Shown here: one piece after another, positions 34,520 through 42,854 of the stretch
How the letters are laid out: every line of letters starts with the position of its first letter
Numbering within the stretch: position 1 is the stretch's first letter
Assembly (NCBI GenBank): GCA_035353175.1
Contig: DAOPZC010000037.1
Span: 1 to 48,679, forward strand
DNA from: DAOPZC01 sp035353175
GTDB taxonomy: Bacteria > Verrucomicrobiota > Kiritimatiellia > RFP12 > UBA1067
Direction: 5' to 3'
DNA: 48,679 bases
The notes under the pieces: generated by a model
Database searches by the model: none
Seen by the model: only the letters and a program-made list of their open reading frames with translations
Told to the model about the DNA's origin: nothing
Program-made: the position numbers and the translations under genes

Positions 34520-36793
34520 ATGAGACGAAACCTGTTGTCATGCGCTGCGTTTTTGTTTGCGATTCAAGGATTTGCCGGGATCGCCTATTGGCAGGGCGCT
34601 GGCGGGAGCGGCGTGGGTGATTATGAAGTGGCCTCCAATTGGCAGGCCGGCAGCGTGCCGACTGCGGCCGATCTCGTGGCGTTCAAGAATTATGGGAGTC
34701 AGAACTGGGCGTGTAACCTCAACGGCGATGTGACCAATACGATCATCCTGAATGACGCCTCCACACAGAATTACCAAAACCTGTTCAACCTCAACCAGCA
34801 TGTCTGGACAGCAACTGAGAGTGGGCAGGGTCTATACGTTAGGTGGGGCACCGGCGGACGGGTGACGTTCACAAACGGAACCTTTCGGCTCGTCACGTTG
34901 AACTGTCAGTCTGCGCCGCTCTCGGGATCTCAGCTTACGAGCAACCATGTCATCACCGCCTTCCAGAATATATATTCCGAGTCGCTAAACGCCTACTTCG
35001 CGGGAACAATCGCCTCGTTCGACGGCGGCGAACACGTGGTGTCCAATCAGTTGCGGGTGGGGACGATGAACGGCACAAGCGCCTATTCAACGCTTAACCT
35101 GCTGAACGGGACACAGGTGACGGTGACGAACGAACTGCACCTCGGCGAGGCCAGTGGCACCACGGGCCGGGTGAATGTGGCCGAGGCCACCCTGAAAATG
35201 GGGAAGGTCGCCAACTACGTCGGATACGCAGCTGGCAGTAAAGGCACGCTCTCCGTTGGCGCAGGTGCAGACATTTTATCGAGCGGATTCGTCTTTGTCG
35301 GAAACAACGGACATGGCGTCTTGGAGCAGGCGGGCGGCATCTGCGTCGTCAGCAACGGGTTCGACATCGCGGAGGGCGCGGGATCGCGCGGCGAACTCAC
35401 TGTTCAAGGGGGGCAGTTTACGGTTCGCGACACGCGTCCGTCGGTCACCAACTACTTCCGCGTCGCCGTTAACCCCGGCGCGACGGGCGAGGTCACGCTG
35501 GCGGGCGGCACTTTTTCGTATCCGGGCGAAGCGAGTTTGATAGGGCGAGCCGGGTACGGCAAACTGACCGTCACAGACGGGACCAATGTTTTCGGAAACG
35601 GATTTCTGCTGGGCTCCGTAGCAGGAGGAATCGGTGACATGACGGTTATGGGCGGTATGAACACTTTCAGCACCGGGATCGGGATGCGCATGCAGGTCGG
35701 CGGTTTCGGCAGGGGATCCCTTCTGGGCCTTGGCGGTACGAACAGTGTCAGCAACCTCGCGGTCGCGAACGACACGGGATCTTCCGGCGTGATGACGGTA
35801 TCGAACGGCCTGTGGACGATCGCCGAACACTCGTGGATTGGGACCTCTGGTAACGGAACGCTCAACGTCAGCGGCGGCGAACTGCGTTTTCTGAACAGCG
35901 GACCGGTGCTGGCGATCGGGCGGTATGGCGTCGCGACGGGAGAGGTCTCAGTCACGGGCGGCCTGGTGGATATGGGCGGCGGCGGCGCGGTCTGGCTCGG
36001 CCGCGCCAACCAGGGGACAAAAGCCTCAAGTTGCCTCGTGCTTTCCGGTAACGGCATGCTGCGGACCCGACAAATTTTTGAGCACACTCCTGGCCTGACG
36101 GTTGCAAGCCGGATTCTCTTCGACGGCGGAACGCTGAAAGCCTCGGCTTCTGACACGCTGGTCTACTCGGTGGACGACGTGCGGCTGACCACGAACGGCA
36201 TGGTGATCGATTCGGCCGGATTCAACGTCAGCGTCGCGGCGGTGCTGCAAGATGCGGCGGGACGGGCGGGCGGCATCACCAAGAAAGGTGCGGGCACGCT
36301 GACCCTGGCGGCAGACCGACACGCGACGGGGCCGGTGTCGGTGCTGGGCGGGACGCTGGTTGTCAGCAACGCCGTGGCGGTATCGGCCGACACGTCGCGA
36401 GTCGACGGCACGCTGACGCTGACCGCCGCCAACCGGCTGACCGTCGCTGCCGGAGCGGCGCTGGCAGGCACGGGCAGCGTGACAAAGGTGACACTACAGG
36501 ACAACGCCGTGTTTGCGCGAACCAAGTCGGACAACGCGCACACACCGCTGACCGTCAGCGACTGCGTGGCGGATAATCGGCTGACGGTTGCCTTGACGGG
36601 GTACAGCTTGATGGAGCTACGATCGTCCCTGCCGCTGATTCGCACACCGACGGCCTTTATGGATGCGTCGAAGATAACGGTCACCTTGAATGGTCAGTCG
36701 AATCCGCATCTGACCGCAAAGTTTGCGGAAGTCGGCGGGCAGCAGGTGCTCTATGTCTCCTATTCAGCGGGAACGATGGTCGTGATCTACTGA
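34520..36793 (+). CDS. Secreted beta-helix protein with autotransporter-type repeats
   Basis: A 757-residue exported protein. The signal peptide is residues 1-19 (MRRNLLSCAAFLFAIQGFA). The body is a long run of Gly, Thr, Asn and Val-rich beta-strand repeats such as GELTVQGGQFTV, GEVTLAGGTFSY, GKLTVTDGTNVF and GTLNVSGGELRF, a right-handed beta-helix. Near residue 595 the autotransporter-associated strand GGITKKGAGTLTLAA occurs. No C-terminal outer-membrane beta-barrel follows; the protein ends VLYVSYSAGTMVVIY. GAAAGG lies eight bases before ATG. It may be a surface adhesin or polysaccharide-binding protein, but its function and mode of attachment are unknown. Confidence 0.8.
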   Translation: MRRNLLSCAAFLFAIQGFAGIAYWQGAGGSGVGDYEVASNWQAGSVPTAADLVAFKNYGSQNWACNLNGDVTNTIILNDASTQNYQNLFNLNQHVWTATESGQGLYVRWGTGGRVTFTNGTFRLVTLNCQSAPLSGSQLTSNHVITAFQNIYSESLNAYFAGTIASFDGGEHVVSNQLRVGTMNGTSAYSTLNLLNGTQVTVTNELHLGEASGTTGRVNVAEATLKMGKVANYVGYAAGSKGTLSVGAGADILSSGFVFVGNNGHGVLEQAGGICVVSNGFDIAEGAGSRGELTVQGGQFTVRDTRPSVTNYFRVAVNPGATGEVTLAGGTFSYPGEASLIGRAGYGKLTVTDGTNVFGNGFLLGSVAGGIGDMTVMGGMNTFSTGIGMRMQVGGFGRGSLLGLGGTNSVSNLAVANDTGSSGVMTVSNGLWTIAEHSWIGTSGNGTLNVSGGELRFLNSGPVLAIGRYGVATGEVSVTGGLVDMGGGGAVWLGRANQGTKASSCLVLSGNGMLRTRQIFEHTPGLTVASRILFDGGTLKASASDTLVYSVDDVRLTTNGMVIDSAGFNVSVAAVLQDAAGRAGGITKKGAGTLTLAADRHATGPVSVLGGTLVVSNAVAVSADTSRVDGTLTLTAANRLTVAAGAALAGTGSVTKVTLQDNAVFARTKSDNAHTPLTVSDCVADNRLTVALTGYSLMELRSSLPLIRTPTAFMDASKITVTLNGQSNPHLTAKFAEVGGQQVLYVSYSAGTMVVIY

Positions 36794-37062
36794 TTGCGGG
36801 GGCGATGGAACGGGACGACTGAGATCAATTTGCACGGCAGCGCTGCCGGCTTAAACCGGCGCAACATGCGGCTGCTGATACGCGGGACGGAGATAGCGGA
36901 CGGCACCGGCGAGCGAAGGGAAAGCGGAGAAGAGAGCGCATGCGTTCGTGCGGAAATTAGGGGTAAGAGGTCTGAAGCCAGAGGACGGAGGGCTCATCCG
37001 TCATGCAGGGTCACGACGGGGCGGAGCGTTCCGTCCCGTCGTGGTTGCTCGGCGTCCGCCGC
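36794..37062. other. Intergenic region between the beta-helix gene and katA
   Basis: These 269 bases separate two converging genes. They contain a palindrome GGCAGCGCTGCC (36836-36847), an adjacent GCCGG-CTTAAA-CCGGC hairpin and the long hairpin listed at 37012-37043. Either could end transcription from the left or right. I see no gene. Confidence 0.4.
37012..37043 (-). terminator. Long GC-rich hairpin after katA
   Basis: A 14-bp stem with one G-T pair and a four-base loop, built on CACGACGGG and CCCGTCGTG. It begins 20 bases after the katA stop. No T-run follows on either strand, so its role as terminator is inferred from position. Confidence 0.5.
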
Positions 37063-38526
37063 TTACGTCTGCGGCACCTCGCTCAGCGGGATGCCGAGCG
37101 CGTCAGCGACCCCTTTGCCGTAGGCCGGGTCAGCCTTGAGGCAGTTTCCGATGTGCCGCACCTTGATCATCTTCGGCGCGTCGCCCATGGCCCGGGCCGT
37201 GTTTGCGAAGAGGCGGGACTGCTCGTCCGGCTTCATCAGGCGGAAGAGCTTGCCCGGCTGCGTATAGTAGTCGTCGTCGTCCTCGCGGTAGTTCCAGTGC
37301 GCGGCGTCGCCGTTGATCTTGAGCGGCGGCTCCGCGAACGCCGGCTGCTGCTGCCAGTCGCCGTAGCTGTTCGGCTCGTAGCCGCGCGTGCTGCCGTAGT
37401 TGCCGTCCACGCGCATCGCGCCGTCGCGGTGGTAGCTGTGGAACGGGCAGCGGGCCGCGTTCACCGGGATCAGGTGGTGGTTGACGCCCAGGCGGTAGCG
37501 CTGCGCGTCGCCGTAGGAGAAGAGCCGCCCCTGCAGCATCTTGTCGGGCGAGAAGCCGATGCCCGGTACCACGCTGGCGGGATTGAACGCCGCCTGCTCG
37601 ACCTCGGCGAAGTAGTTGTCCGGATTGCGGTTCAGCTCCATCACGCCCACCTCGATGAGTGGATAGTCCTTGTGGTACCACACCTTGGTCAGGTCGAAGG
37701 GATGGTACGGCAGTTTCTCCGCGTCCAGCTCAGGCATGATCTGCACGAACATCGTCCAGCGGGGGAAGTCGCCCTTCTCGATGCTCTCGTAGAGGTCGCG
37801 CTGGTGGCTCTCGCGGCACTTGCCGATGATCGCCTCTGCCTGCTCGTCCGTGAGGTTCTTGACCCCCTGCTGCGTGCGCAGGTGGAACTTGACCCAGAAG
37901 CGCTCGTTCTGCGCGTTGATGAAACTGAAGGTGTGGCTGCCGAAGCCGTGCATGTGCCGGTAACTCGCCGGAATGCCGCGGTCGCTCATCACGACCGTCA
38001 CCTGATGCAGCGCCTCGGGCAGCGAGGTCCAGAAGTCCCAGTTGTTGAGCGCGCTGCGCAGGTTGGTGCGCGGGTCGCGCTTGACCGCGTGGTTCAGATC
38101 CGGGAACTTCAGCGGGTCGCGCAGGAAGAAGACCGGCGTGTTGTTCCCCACCAAATCCCAGTTGCCCTGGTCGGTGTAGAACTTCATCGCGAAGCCGCGG
38201 ATGTCGCGCTCCGCGTCGGCCGCGCCGCGCTCACCTGCCACCGTGGAGAAGCGCACGAACATCTCGGTCTTTTTTCCCACCCCGGCGAAGACCGAGGCCT
38301 TCGTATACTTCGTGATGTCGTGCGTGACCGTGAAAGTCCCGAAAGCTCCGGAGCCTTTGGCATGCATGCGCCGCTCGGGGATCACCTCCCGGTCGAAGTG
38401 CGCGAGCTTTTCGAGGAACCAGGTGTCTTGCAGCAACTGCGGTCCGCGTTTACCCGCAGTCATCACGTTCTGATTGTCGGGAACCGGAGCCCCCGCGTTG
38501 GTTGTCAGTTTCTGCTTGTCGCTCAT
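37063..38526 (-). CDS. katA: Monofunctional heme catalase (clade 3 type)
   Basis: Converts hydrogen peroxide to water and oxygen. The 487-residue product has the small-subunit catalase length. The catalytic His is in RRMHAKGSGAFGTF, the distal Asn in WDLVGNNTPVFF, and the proximal heme Tyr in RLFSYGDAQRYRLG. There is no flavodoxin-like C-terminal extension. ATG at 38526 (MSDKQKL) has AAGGAACAGC upstream. There is no export signal, so it is cytoplasmic. It is divergent from a run of metal-related genes, with clear promoters both ways. Confidence 0.96.
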   Translation of the reverse strand: MSDKQKLTTNAGAPVPDNQNVMTAGKRGPQLLQDTWFLEKLAHFDREVIPERRMHAKGSGAFGTFTVTHDITKYTKASVFAGVGKKTEMFVRFSTVAGERGAADAERDIRGFAMKFYTDQGNWDLVGNNTPVFFLRDPLKFPDLNHAVKRDPRTNLRSALNNWDFWTSLPEALHQVTVVMSDRGIPASYRHMHGFGSHTFSFINAQNERFWVKFHLRTQQGVKNLTDEQAEAIIGKCRESHQRDLYESIEKGDFPRWTMFVQIMPELDAEKLPYHPFDLTKVWYHKDYPLIEVGVMELNRNPDNYFAEVEQAAFNPASVVPGIGFSPDKMLQGRLFSYGDAQRYRLGVNHHLIPVNAARCPFHSYHRDGAMRVDGNYGSTRGYEPNSYGDWQQQPAFAEPPLKINGDAAHWNYREDDDDYYTQPGKLFRLMKPDEQSRLFANTARAMGDAPKMIKVRHIGNCLKADPAYGKGVADALGIPLSEVPQT

Positions 38527-38581
38527 TGCTGTTCCTTTCCTTGTCCGCACGGCCAAACCCGGGACTAGTCCGACCACACAG

Positions 38582-38592
38582 CTTCACTGAAG
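38582..38592 (-). promoter_or_regulatory. Palindrome at the katA transcription start
   Basis: CTTCA-C-TGAAG, an 11-base palindrome, falls at about +1 to +11 of the predicted katA transcript. It could bind a regulator. It is not a recognisable PerR or OxyR box. Confidence 0.25.
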
Positions 38593-38599
38593 TGCCGCG

Positions 38600-38628
38600 A
38601 TTATAGCCATGATCACCGCGGGCTGCAA
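38600..38628 (-). promoter_or_regulatory. Promoter of katA
   Basis: On the minus strand a perfect TATAAT (38605-38600) lies 17 bases after TTGCAG (38628-38623). The start of transcription would be near 38593, giving a leader of about 66 bases. Confidence 0.75.
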
Positions 38629-38654
38629 GCCCCAGTAAGGCCGGTTTCAGCGAG

Positions 38655-38683
38655 TTGACTTGCATGAGTATTAGGCCTAAACT
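38655..38683 (+). promoter_or_regulatory. Promoter of the zinc-ribbon gene and following run
   Basis: TTGACT (38655-38660) and TAAACT (38678-38683) are separated by 17 bases, about 60 bases before the ATG at 38747. It is back to back with the katA promoter, 26 bases away. Confidence 0.6.
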
Positions 38684-38746
38684 AAATATCAATTTGCACC
38701 GTCTTGTCCCGGCCGCGTGCGAACAAACAAACGAAGGAGATTCACG

Positions 38747-39076
38747 ATGACCTCACGTCGTACGTTCGTCGCTTCCATGTTCACCTTGGCGGCAGTTCCC
38801 CTGCTGTCTTCCGGCCAGACCTGCTGCGCGACAGCGAAGAAGGACAAAAAAGATGCGCCCGCAACCTGCGCCGCAAAACTCTTGGCAACGGGTGCCGCCG
38901 TCGTCGAGTCCAATGAGAAGAAAACCAAAATCAAGATCACGTGCCCCAAGTGCGGGAAAGTTGCTGAACTCGAGATCGACACGCCGACTGCGGACAAACC
39001 CTATGCGCAAGAATGGACCTGCCCCAAGTGCGGCTGCAAAGTGAAAGTCTCCGTCGCGGTCGCCAAGGCCGAATAA
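38747..39076 (+). CDS. Tat-exported small zinc-ribbon protein
   Basis: A 109-residue exported protein of unknown function. The N-terminus MTSRRTFVASMFTLAAVPLLSS has a twin-arginine motif (SRRTFVA) and a hydrophobic core, so export in folded form is likely. After a Lys-rich linker come two CPKCG knuckles (ITCPKCGKVAELEID and WTCPKCGCKVKV), a four-cysteine metal site. AAGGAG lies nine bases before the ATG. It is divergent from katA and 22 bases ahead of the DUF2946-like gene. A role in periplasmic zinc or other metal binding is plausible from the context. Confidence 0.8.
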   Translation: MTSRRTFVASMFTLAAVPLLSSGQTCCATAKKDKKDAPATCAAKLLATGAAVVESNEKKTKIKITCPKCGKVAELEIDTPTADKPYAQEWTCPKCGCKVKVSVAVAKAE

Positions 39077-39098
39077 AGCGACACACCTGAAAAGATCC

Positions 39099-39497
39099 AT
39101 GCTTAAAGACATCCAAGCGGGTCTTTGCAAGCGCTGGCGTCTCCGCCTCAAGGCGGGGGCGCTGGCGCTGGCGTTCGCTTTCTTTTCGGTATTGCCGTGG
39201 TTGCATGTGATCACGTTGGATGACACCCATGCCGGGCATGGATGTTGCCATCAAGCCGCATCAGCGGTCCCCGTCGGTCACCTCCCGGTCATGGATCAGG
39301 AGAAGGCAAACGCGTCGGACACCTGTTGGATATGCCAAAGCCTCGTCTCGCTGCTGCAGCACAACGAGCCGACCGTCTCCCCGGCCTTCATCGGCCCCTC
39401 ACCTTCTTCGTCTTATATGGCGCGTGCCCCGCATGCGCCCGTGATCGTCCAGATTTATCCCGCCAGCCGTTCGCAGGCTCCGCCCGCGCTCGCCTAA
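39099..39497 (+). CDS. DUF2946-like exported protein
   Basis: A small protein of 132 residues found elsewhere near metal uptake and TonB genes. One hydrophobic segment (about 20-38, AGALALAFAFFSVLPWLHV) acts as signal or anchor. Metal-type residues follow in HAGHGCCHQ and CWICQSL. The tail SRSQAPPALA matches the APPA ending of DUF2946. Only a weak purine stretch (GAAAAG) precedes the ATG. It lies between the zinc-ribbon gene and the porin. Exact function unknown. Confidence 0.65.
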   Translation: MLKDIQAGLCKRWRLRLKAGALALAFAFFSVLPWLHVITLDDTHAGHGCCHQAASAVPVGHLPVMDQEKANASDTCWICQSLVSLLQHNEPTVSPAFIGPSPSSSYMARAPHAPVIVQIYPASRSQAPPALA

Positions 39498-39657
39498 CAC
39501 ATTTACCGGCGGTGGCAGCGGCGTTTTCCGCCCTGCTGTTCCAGTGACATGACCTCTTGGAAAGGGCCAGAGTGTGCCCCCTCAGGACGTGTCGCATGAC
39601 CCAATCGTTTCCGTGACCGCACACGCAAGGCGTGTCGGCACATCTCATTCAACGTTC

Positions 39658-41115
39658 ATGAAAACTACTTATTTACGTACGCGGACTCTCGTGGCAGGAG
39701 TCGCGCTCTCTTTTGCCGCCACCTGTGCGTCGGCCCAGACCGACGACGCACGCTACCAGAAACTTGAAGACGAGGTGAAGGCGCTCCGTCAGCAGGTGAC
39801 AACCTTGCAGGAGCAGCACACCCGCGAAATGGCTGAACTCAAGGACATGTTGAAACAACAGGCCGCCGCCGCTGCGGCGAGCCCCCAACCGCTGGGAACG
39901 CCAGCCGCAACCGTTGCGCCGCCATCCCTCTACGACTCGCTCAAACAGTCGGCGGCGGTGCTGGTGCCTCAGGCGCAGGGCGTCAAAGGCGTGGACCTTG
40001 ACATGTCCGTGGTACTCGACCTCTACTTCTACCACGATGACACCAAGGAGGGCATGAGCCATTTGCGCCAAGGACTCAGCGGCTTCGGCCATCACCATGA
40101 TGATGCCGAAGGGCATGACCACGGCGGGCCCGAGAACGGCTTCAATCTGCGCCATGTGGAGCTCGGCTTCTCGGCGGAGGTCGATCCCTACTTCCGCGCG
40201 TGGACCACGGTCGCCGTGGATGAGGACGGCGCCGAGTTTGAGGAGGCGGTCCTTCAGACCACCTCGCTGCCGTACGGGCTGACGCTCAGCGGCGGCAAGA
40301 TCAAGAGCGGCATCGGCCGGTTGAACCGGCAGCACTCGCACAACTGGGACTTCTTTGATGCCCCGCTGGTGTACGAGCAGATGTTCGGTGCGCACGGTCT
40401 GGCCGAGAAAGGGCTCCAGCTCACCTGGCTGGCGCCGACCCCGTTCTACCTGCTGTTCGGCACCGAGGTGTTCAACGGAGAGAATGAGCACTCCTTCAAT
40501 GTGGGCGACGCCGACGCGCTTCCTGCACACGACGCGCCGCGCCTGTACACAGCCTTCATGAAGACAGGTCCGGATCTCGGACCGAATCACGCGCTCCAAT
40601 TCGGCTTGTCAGCCCTGTCCGGACGACACCAAATGGTGCATGAGGATGAAGAATGCGCAGACGGGGACACTTCGATCCTCGGCACCGACTTCGTCTACAA
40701 ATACGACGCCAAGCGTACCCATGGCGAGGGTGACTTCGTGCTACAGGGCGAGTATTTCTATCGTGATATGGGCCTCGATGGCGAAGGCGACTGGTCTGGC
40801 ACGCCGTGGACCGCAAAGCAGGACGGCTACTACGTGCAGGGACTCTATGGCTTCCTCCCTCGCTGGCGCGGCGGCCTGCGTTGGGACCAGATCGGCTTGA
40901 TCAACGATCTGGACACACCCGAGGATGGTTCGGTCACCTACGGCGACTCCAGTCGGCTGGCCGCGATGCTGGACTGGAAACTCTCTGAGTTCTCGCTGCT
41001 GCGGGCGCAGGCCGGCCGCGGCTGGTATGACACCGAAGACGGACGCGAAGACGCCTGGGAGTTCGCGCTGCAGTGGCAGCTGACCTTCGGCAAACACGGC
41101 GCCCACGACTTTTAA
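39658..41115 (+). CDS. Outer-membrane porin-like protein with His-rich loop
   Basis: A 485-residue outer-membrane beta-barrel. Residues 1-26 are a signal peptide (TLVAGVALSFAATCASA). A short coiled coil follows (YQKLEDEVKALRQQVTTLQEQ), then a Pro and Ala-rich linker. The barrel ends in strands such as EFALQWQLTFGKHGAHDF. One early loop is very rich in metal-binding residues (FGHHHDDAEGHDHGG, about residues 143-157). ATG at 39658 is the start because the signal peptide begins there, although no clear ribosome binding site is seen. Placed 63 bases before the ZnuA-like gene, it may pass metal ions into the periplasm. Confidence 0.82.
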   Translation: MKTTYLRTRTLVAGVALSFAATCASAQTDDARYQKLEDEVKALRQQVTTLQEQHTREMAELKDMLKQQAAAAAASPQPLGTPAATVAPPSLYDSLKQSAAVLVPQAQGVKGVDLDMSVVLDLYFYHDDTKEGMSHLRQGLSGFGHHHDDAEGHDHGGPENGFNLRHVELGFSAEVDPYFRAWTTVAVDEDGAEFEEAVLQTTSLPYGLTLSGGKIKSGIGRLNRQHSHNWDFFDAPLVYEQMFGAHGLAEKGLQLTWLAPTPFYLLFGTEVFNGENEHSFNVGDADALPAHDAPRLYTAFMKTGPDLGPNHALQFGLSALSGRHQMVHEDEECADGDTSILGTDFVYKYDAKRTHGEGDFVLQGEYFYRDMGLDGEGDWSGTPWTAKQDGYYVQGLYGFLPRWRGGLRWDQIGLINDLDTPEDGSVTYGDSSRLAAMLDWKLSEFSLLRAQAGRGWYDTEDGREDAWEFALQWQLTFGKHGAHDF

Positions 41116-41178
41116 CGGCAGGGACGCCTCTCCCAGGCGTCCGCCCACGGCTCGAAAATCTCAACGAAAGAAGACGAA

Positions 41179-42186
41179 ATGAACCAGTTCAAAGTAATGC
41201 TGTTGGTCGCAGCCTGCCTGTCGAACGCGCAGGCCGCGAAAATCAAGATCGTGACCACGACCACGGATCTGGCGGATATCGCCCGCGCGGTGGCGGGAAA
41301 CGCCGCCGAGGTTTCAAGCATCACCACCGGGCGCGAAGACCCGCACACGCTGACCGCCAAGCCGGGCTTTATTGTGCGTGCCCGCGATGCCGACGTGTGG
41401 ATCCGCATCGGCATGGAACTGGAAATCGGCTGGGAACCGGTGATCCTGCGCGATGCCCGCAACACCCGCATCCGCGTGGGCATGCCCCGGCATATTGACG
41501 CCTCCGACCACGTCATCCGTCTGGAGGTTCCGACCCAGCGCGTGACGCGCGACCAAGGCGACATCCATCCGGAGGGCAATCCGCACTACTGGCTTGACCC
41601 GCTCAACGGACGCCTGGTGGCGGCCACCATCGCCGAGCGGCTGTGCGCCCTGTATCCGGAACACAAGGCCAAGTTTGAAGAGGATCTCCACCGGTTCGAG
41701 CGCGACTTGGACACACGCATGTTCGGCGCGGCGCTGGTCGACGCCCTTGGCGGCGAGAATCTCTGGAAAGCGATCGCGGAGAAACGGCTGGAGGCGTTCC
41801 TGGCGGAGAAAGGTATGGCGGACAAGGCGGGCGGCTGGTACGGAACGATGCGCCCGCATCAGGGAAAAACCATCGTGACCTATCACCGCAGCTGGGTGTA
41901 TTTGACAGAGCGGTTCGGCTTGCGGGGTGATCTTCAACTGGAGCCTAAACCGGGCATCCCGCCTTCCGCCAAGCATCTGGCCTCCCTGGTTTCCGACGCC
42001 GAGGCCCGTAAGGTCCGCGTGATCCTGCAGGAGCCTTTCTATACGCTCAAGGCCGCCGAGTTCGTGGCCGCGCGCACGGGTGCGAAGGTCGTCGTGGTCC
42101 CCACGATGACCGGAGGCTCGGCAGAAGCGACCAGCTATCTTGACATGCTGGACAACGTGATACGGAAGGTGAGCGCGGAGTTGTGA
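41179..42186 (+). CDS. Metal ABC transporter substrate-binding protein (ZnuA/PsaA type)
   Basis: The periplasmic metal receptor of the importer encoded by this and the next two genes; 335 residues with a signal peptide at 1-19. Expected ligands are His56 (REDPHTLTAKP), His136 (GNPHYWLDP) and a Glu near 255 (LEPKPGIPPSA). The usual fourth ligand, an aspartate near the C-terminus (DPLG or DS), is replaced by PTMTGGSAEATSY. There is no His-rich loop of the classic ZnuA kind. Metal specificity (Zn, Mn or Fe) is therefore open. The stop overlaps the znuC-type start by four bases (GTGA). Confidence 0.88.
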   Translation: MNQFKVMLLVAACLSNAQAAKIKIVTTTTDLADIARAVAGNAAEVSSITTGREDPHTLTAKPGFIVRARDADVWIRIGMELEIGWEPVILRDARNTRIRVGMPRHIDASDHVIRLEVPTQRVTRDQGDIHPEGNPHYWLDPLNGRLVAATIAERLCALYPEHKAKFEEDLHRFERDLDTRMFGAALVDALGGENLWKAIAEKRLEAFLAEKGMADKAGGWYGTMRPHQGKTIVTYHRSWVYLTERFGLRGDLQLEPKPGIPPSAKHLASLVSDAEARKVRVILQEPFYTLKAAEFVAARTGAKVVVVPTMTGGSAEATSYLDMLDNVIRKVSAEL

Positions 42187-42854
42187 ACGGAAACCCGGTC
42201 ATCCAGTGCCGCGGGGTCACCATCGCGTACGGTCGGGACGTTGTGCTCGACCGTATCGACCTGACGGTGCCCCGCGGCACCCTATTGCCGTTCGTCGGAC
42301 CGAACGGCGCAGGCAAAACCACGCTGCTGAAAGCGTGCCTCGGGCTCATCCCGCATCAGAGCGGCGAGATCCTCTGCGATTTTGGCAGACGCCCGCCCGC
42401 CTACGTGCCGCAACAGAAACAGCTCGATCCGATCTACCCGGTTTCGGTCCACGACCTCGTCTGCATGGGGCTCTACCCCGAACGCGGGTGCTGGGGCAGG
42501 CTGAACAGCGGACAGCGCGCACGCATCGAGGCGGTGATCTCGCGTTTCGGGCTGGCGCCGCATCAGCACAAGCACTTCGGCGAGCTCTCCGGCGGGTTAC
42601 GCCAGAAAACGCTGCTGGCGCGTGCCGTGGTGACGCAAGCCGAAGTGCTGGTGCTGGACGAACCGACCGCCGGGCTGGACGCCTCATCCGAAGAAGGCCT
42701 TCTCACGTTGATCCGCGCGCTACATGAGACCGAGGGAAAAACGATCCTGTGGGTTCATCACCGCATGGACCAGTGCGCGGCCCTGGCGCGGCAGGTCTGC
42801 CGAGTGGACAAACACGGCGTACGTCTCGCCGATGTGTCGGAGGTGACAACATGA
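42183..42854 (+). CDS. Metal ABC transporter ATPase (ZnuC type)
   Basis: The ATP-hydrolysing subunit; 223 residues. Walker A is GPNGAGKTT, the Q-loop region VPQQKQLD, the signature LSGGLRQK, Walker B VLVLDEPTAGLD and the switch His in WVHHRMD. The start is GTG at 42183, overlapping the receptor stop. The stop overlaps the permease ATG by four bases, so all three are translationally coupled. The signature has L-R in place of the common Q-x-Q. Confidence 0.95.
   Translation: MNGNPVIQCRGVTIAYGRDVVLDRIDLTVPRGTLLPFVGPNGAGKTTLLKACLGLIPHQSGEILCDFGRRPPAYVPQQKQLDPIYPVSVHDLVCMGLYPERGCWGRLNSGQRARIEAVISRFGLAPHQHKHFGELSGGLRQKTLLARAVVTQAEVLVLDEPTAGLDASSEEGLLTLIRALHETEGKTILWVHHRMDQCAALARQVCRVDKHGVRLADVSEVTT

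Noticed and set aside
39498..39657. A riboswitch in the leader of the porin gene
   Set aside because: Several short inverted repeats (for example TTCCA and TGGAA) are present, but no known aptamer core can be built.
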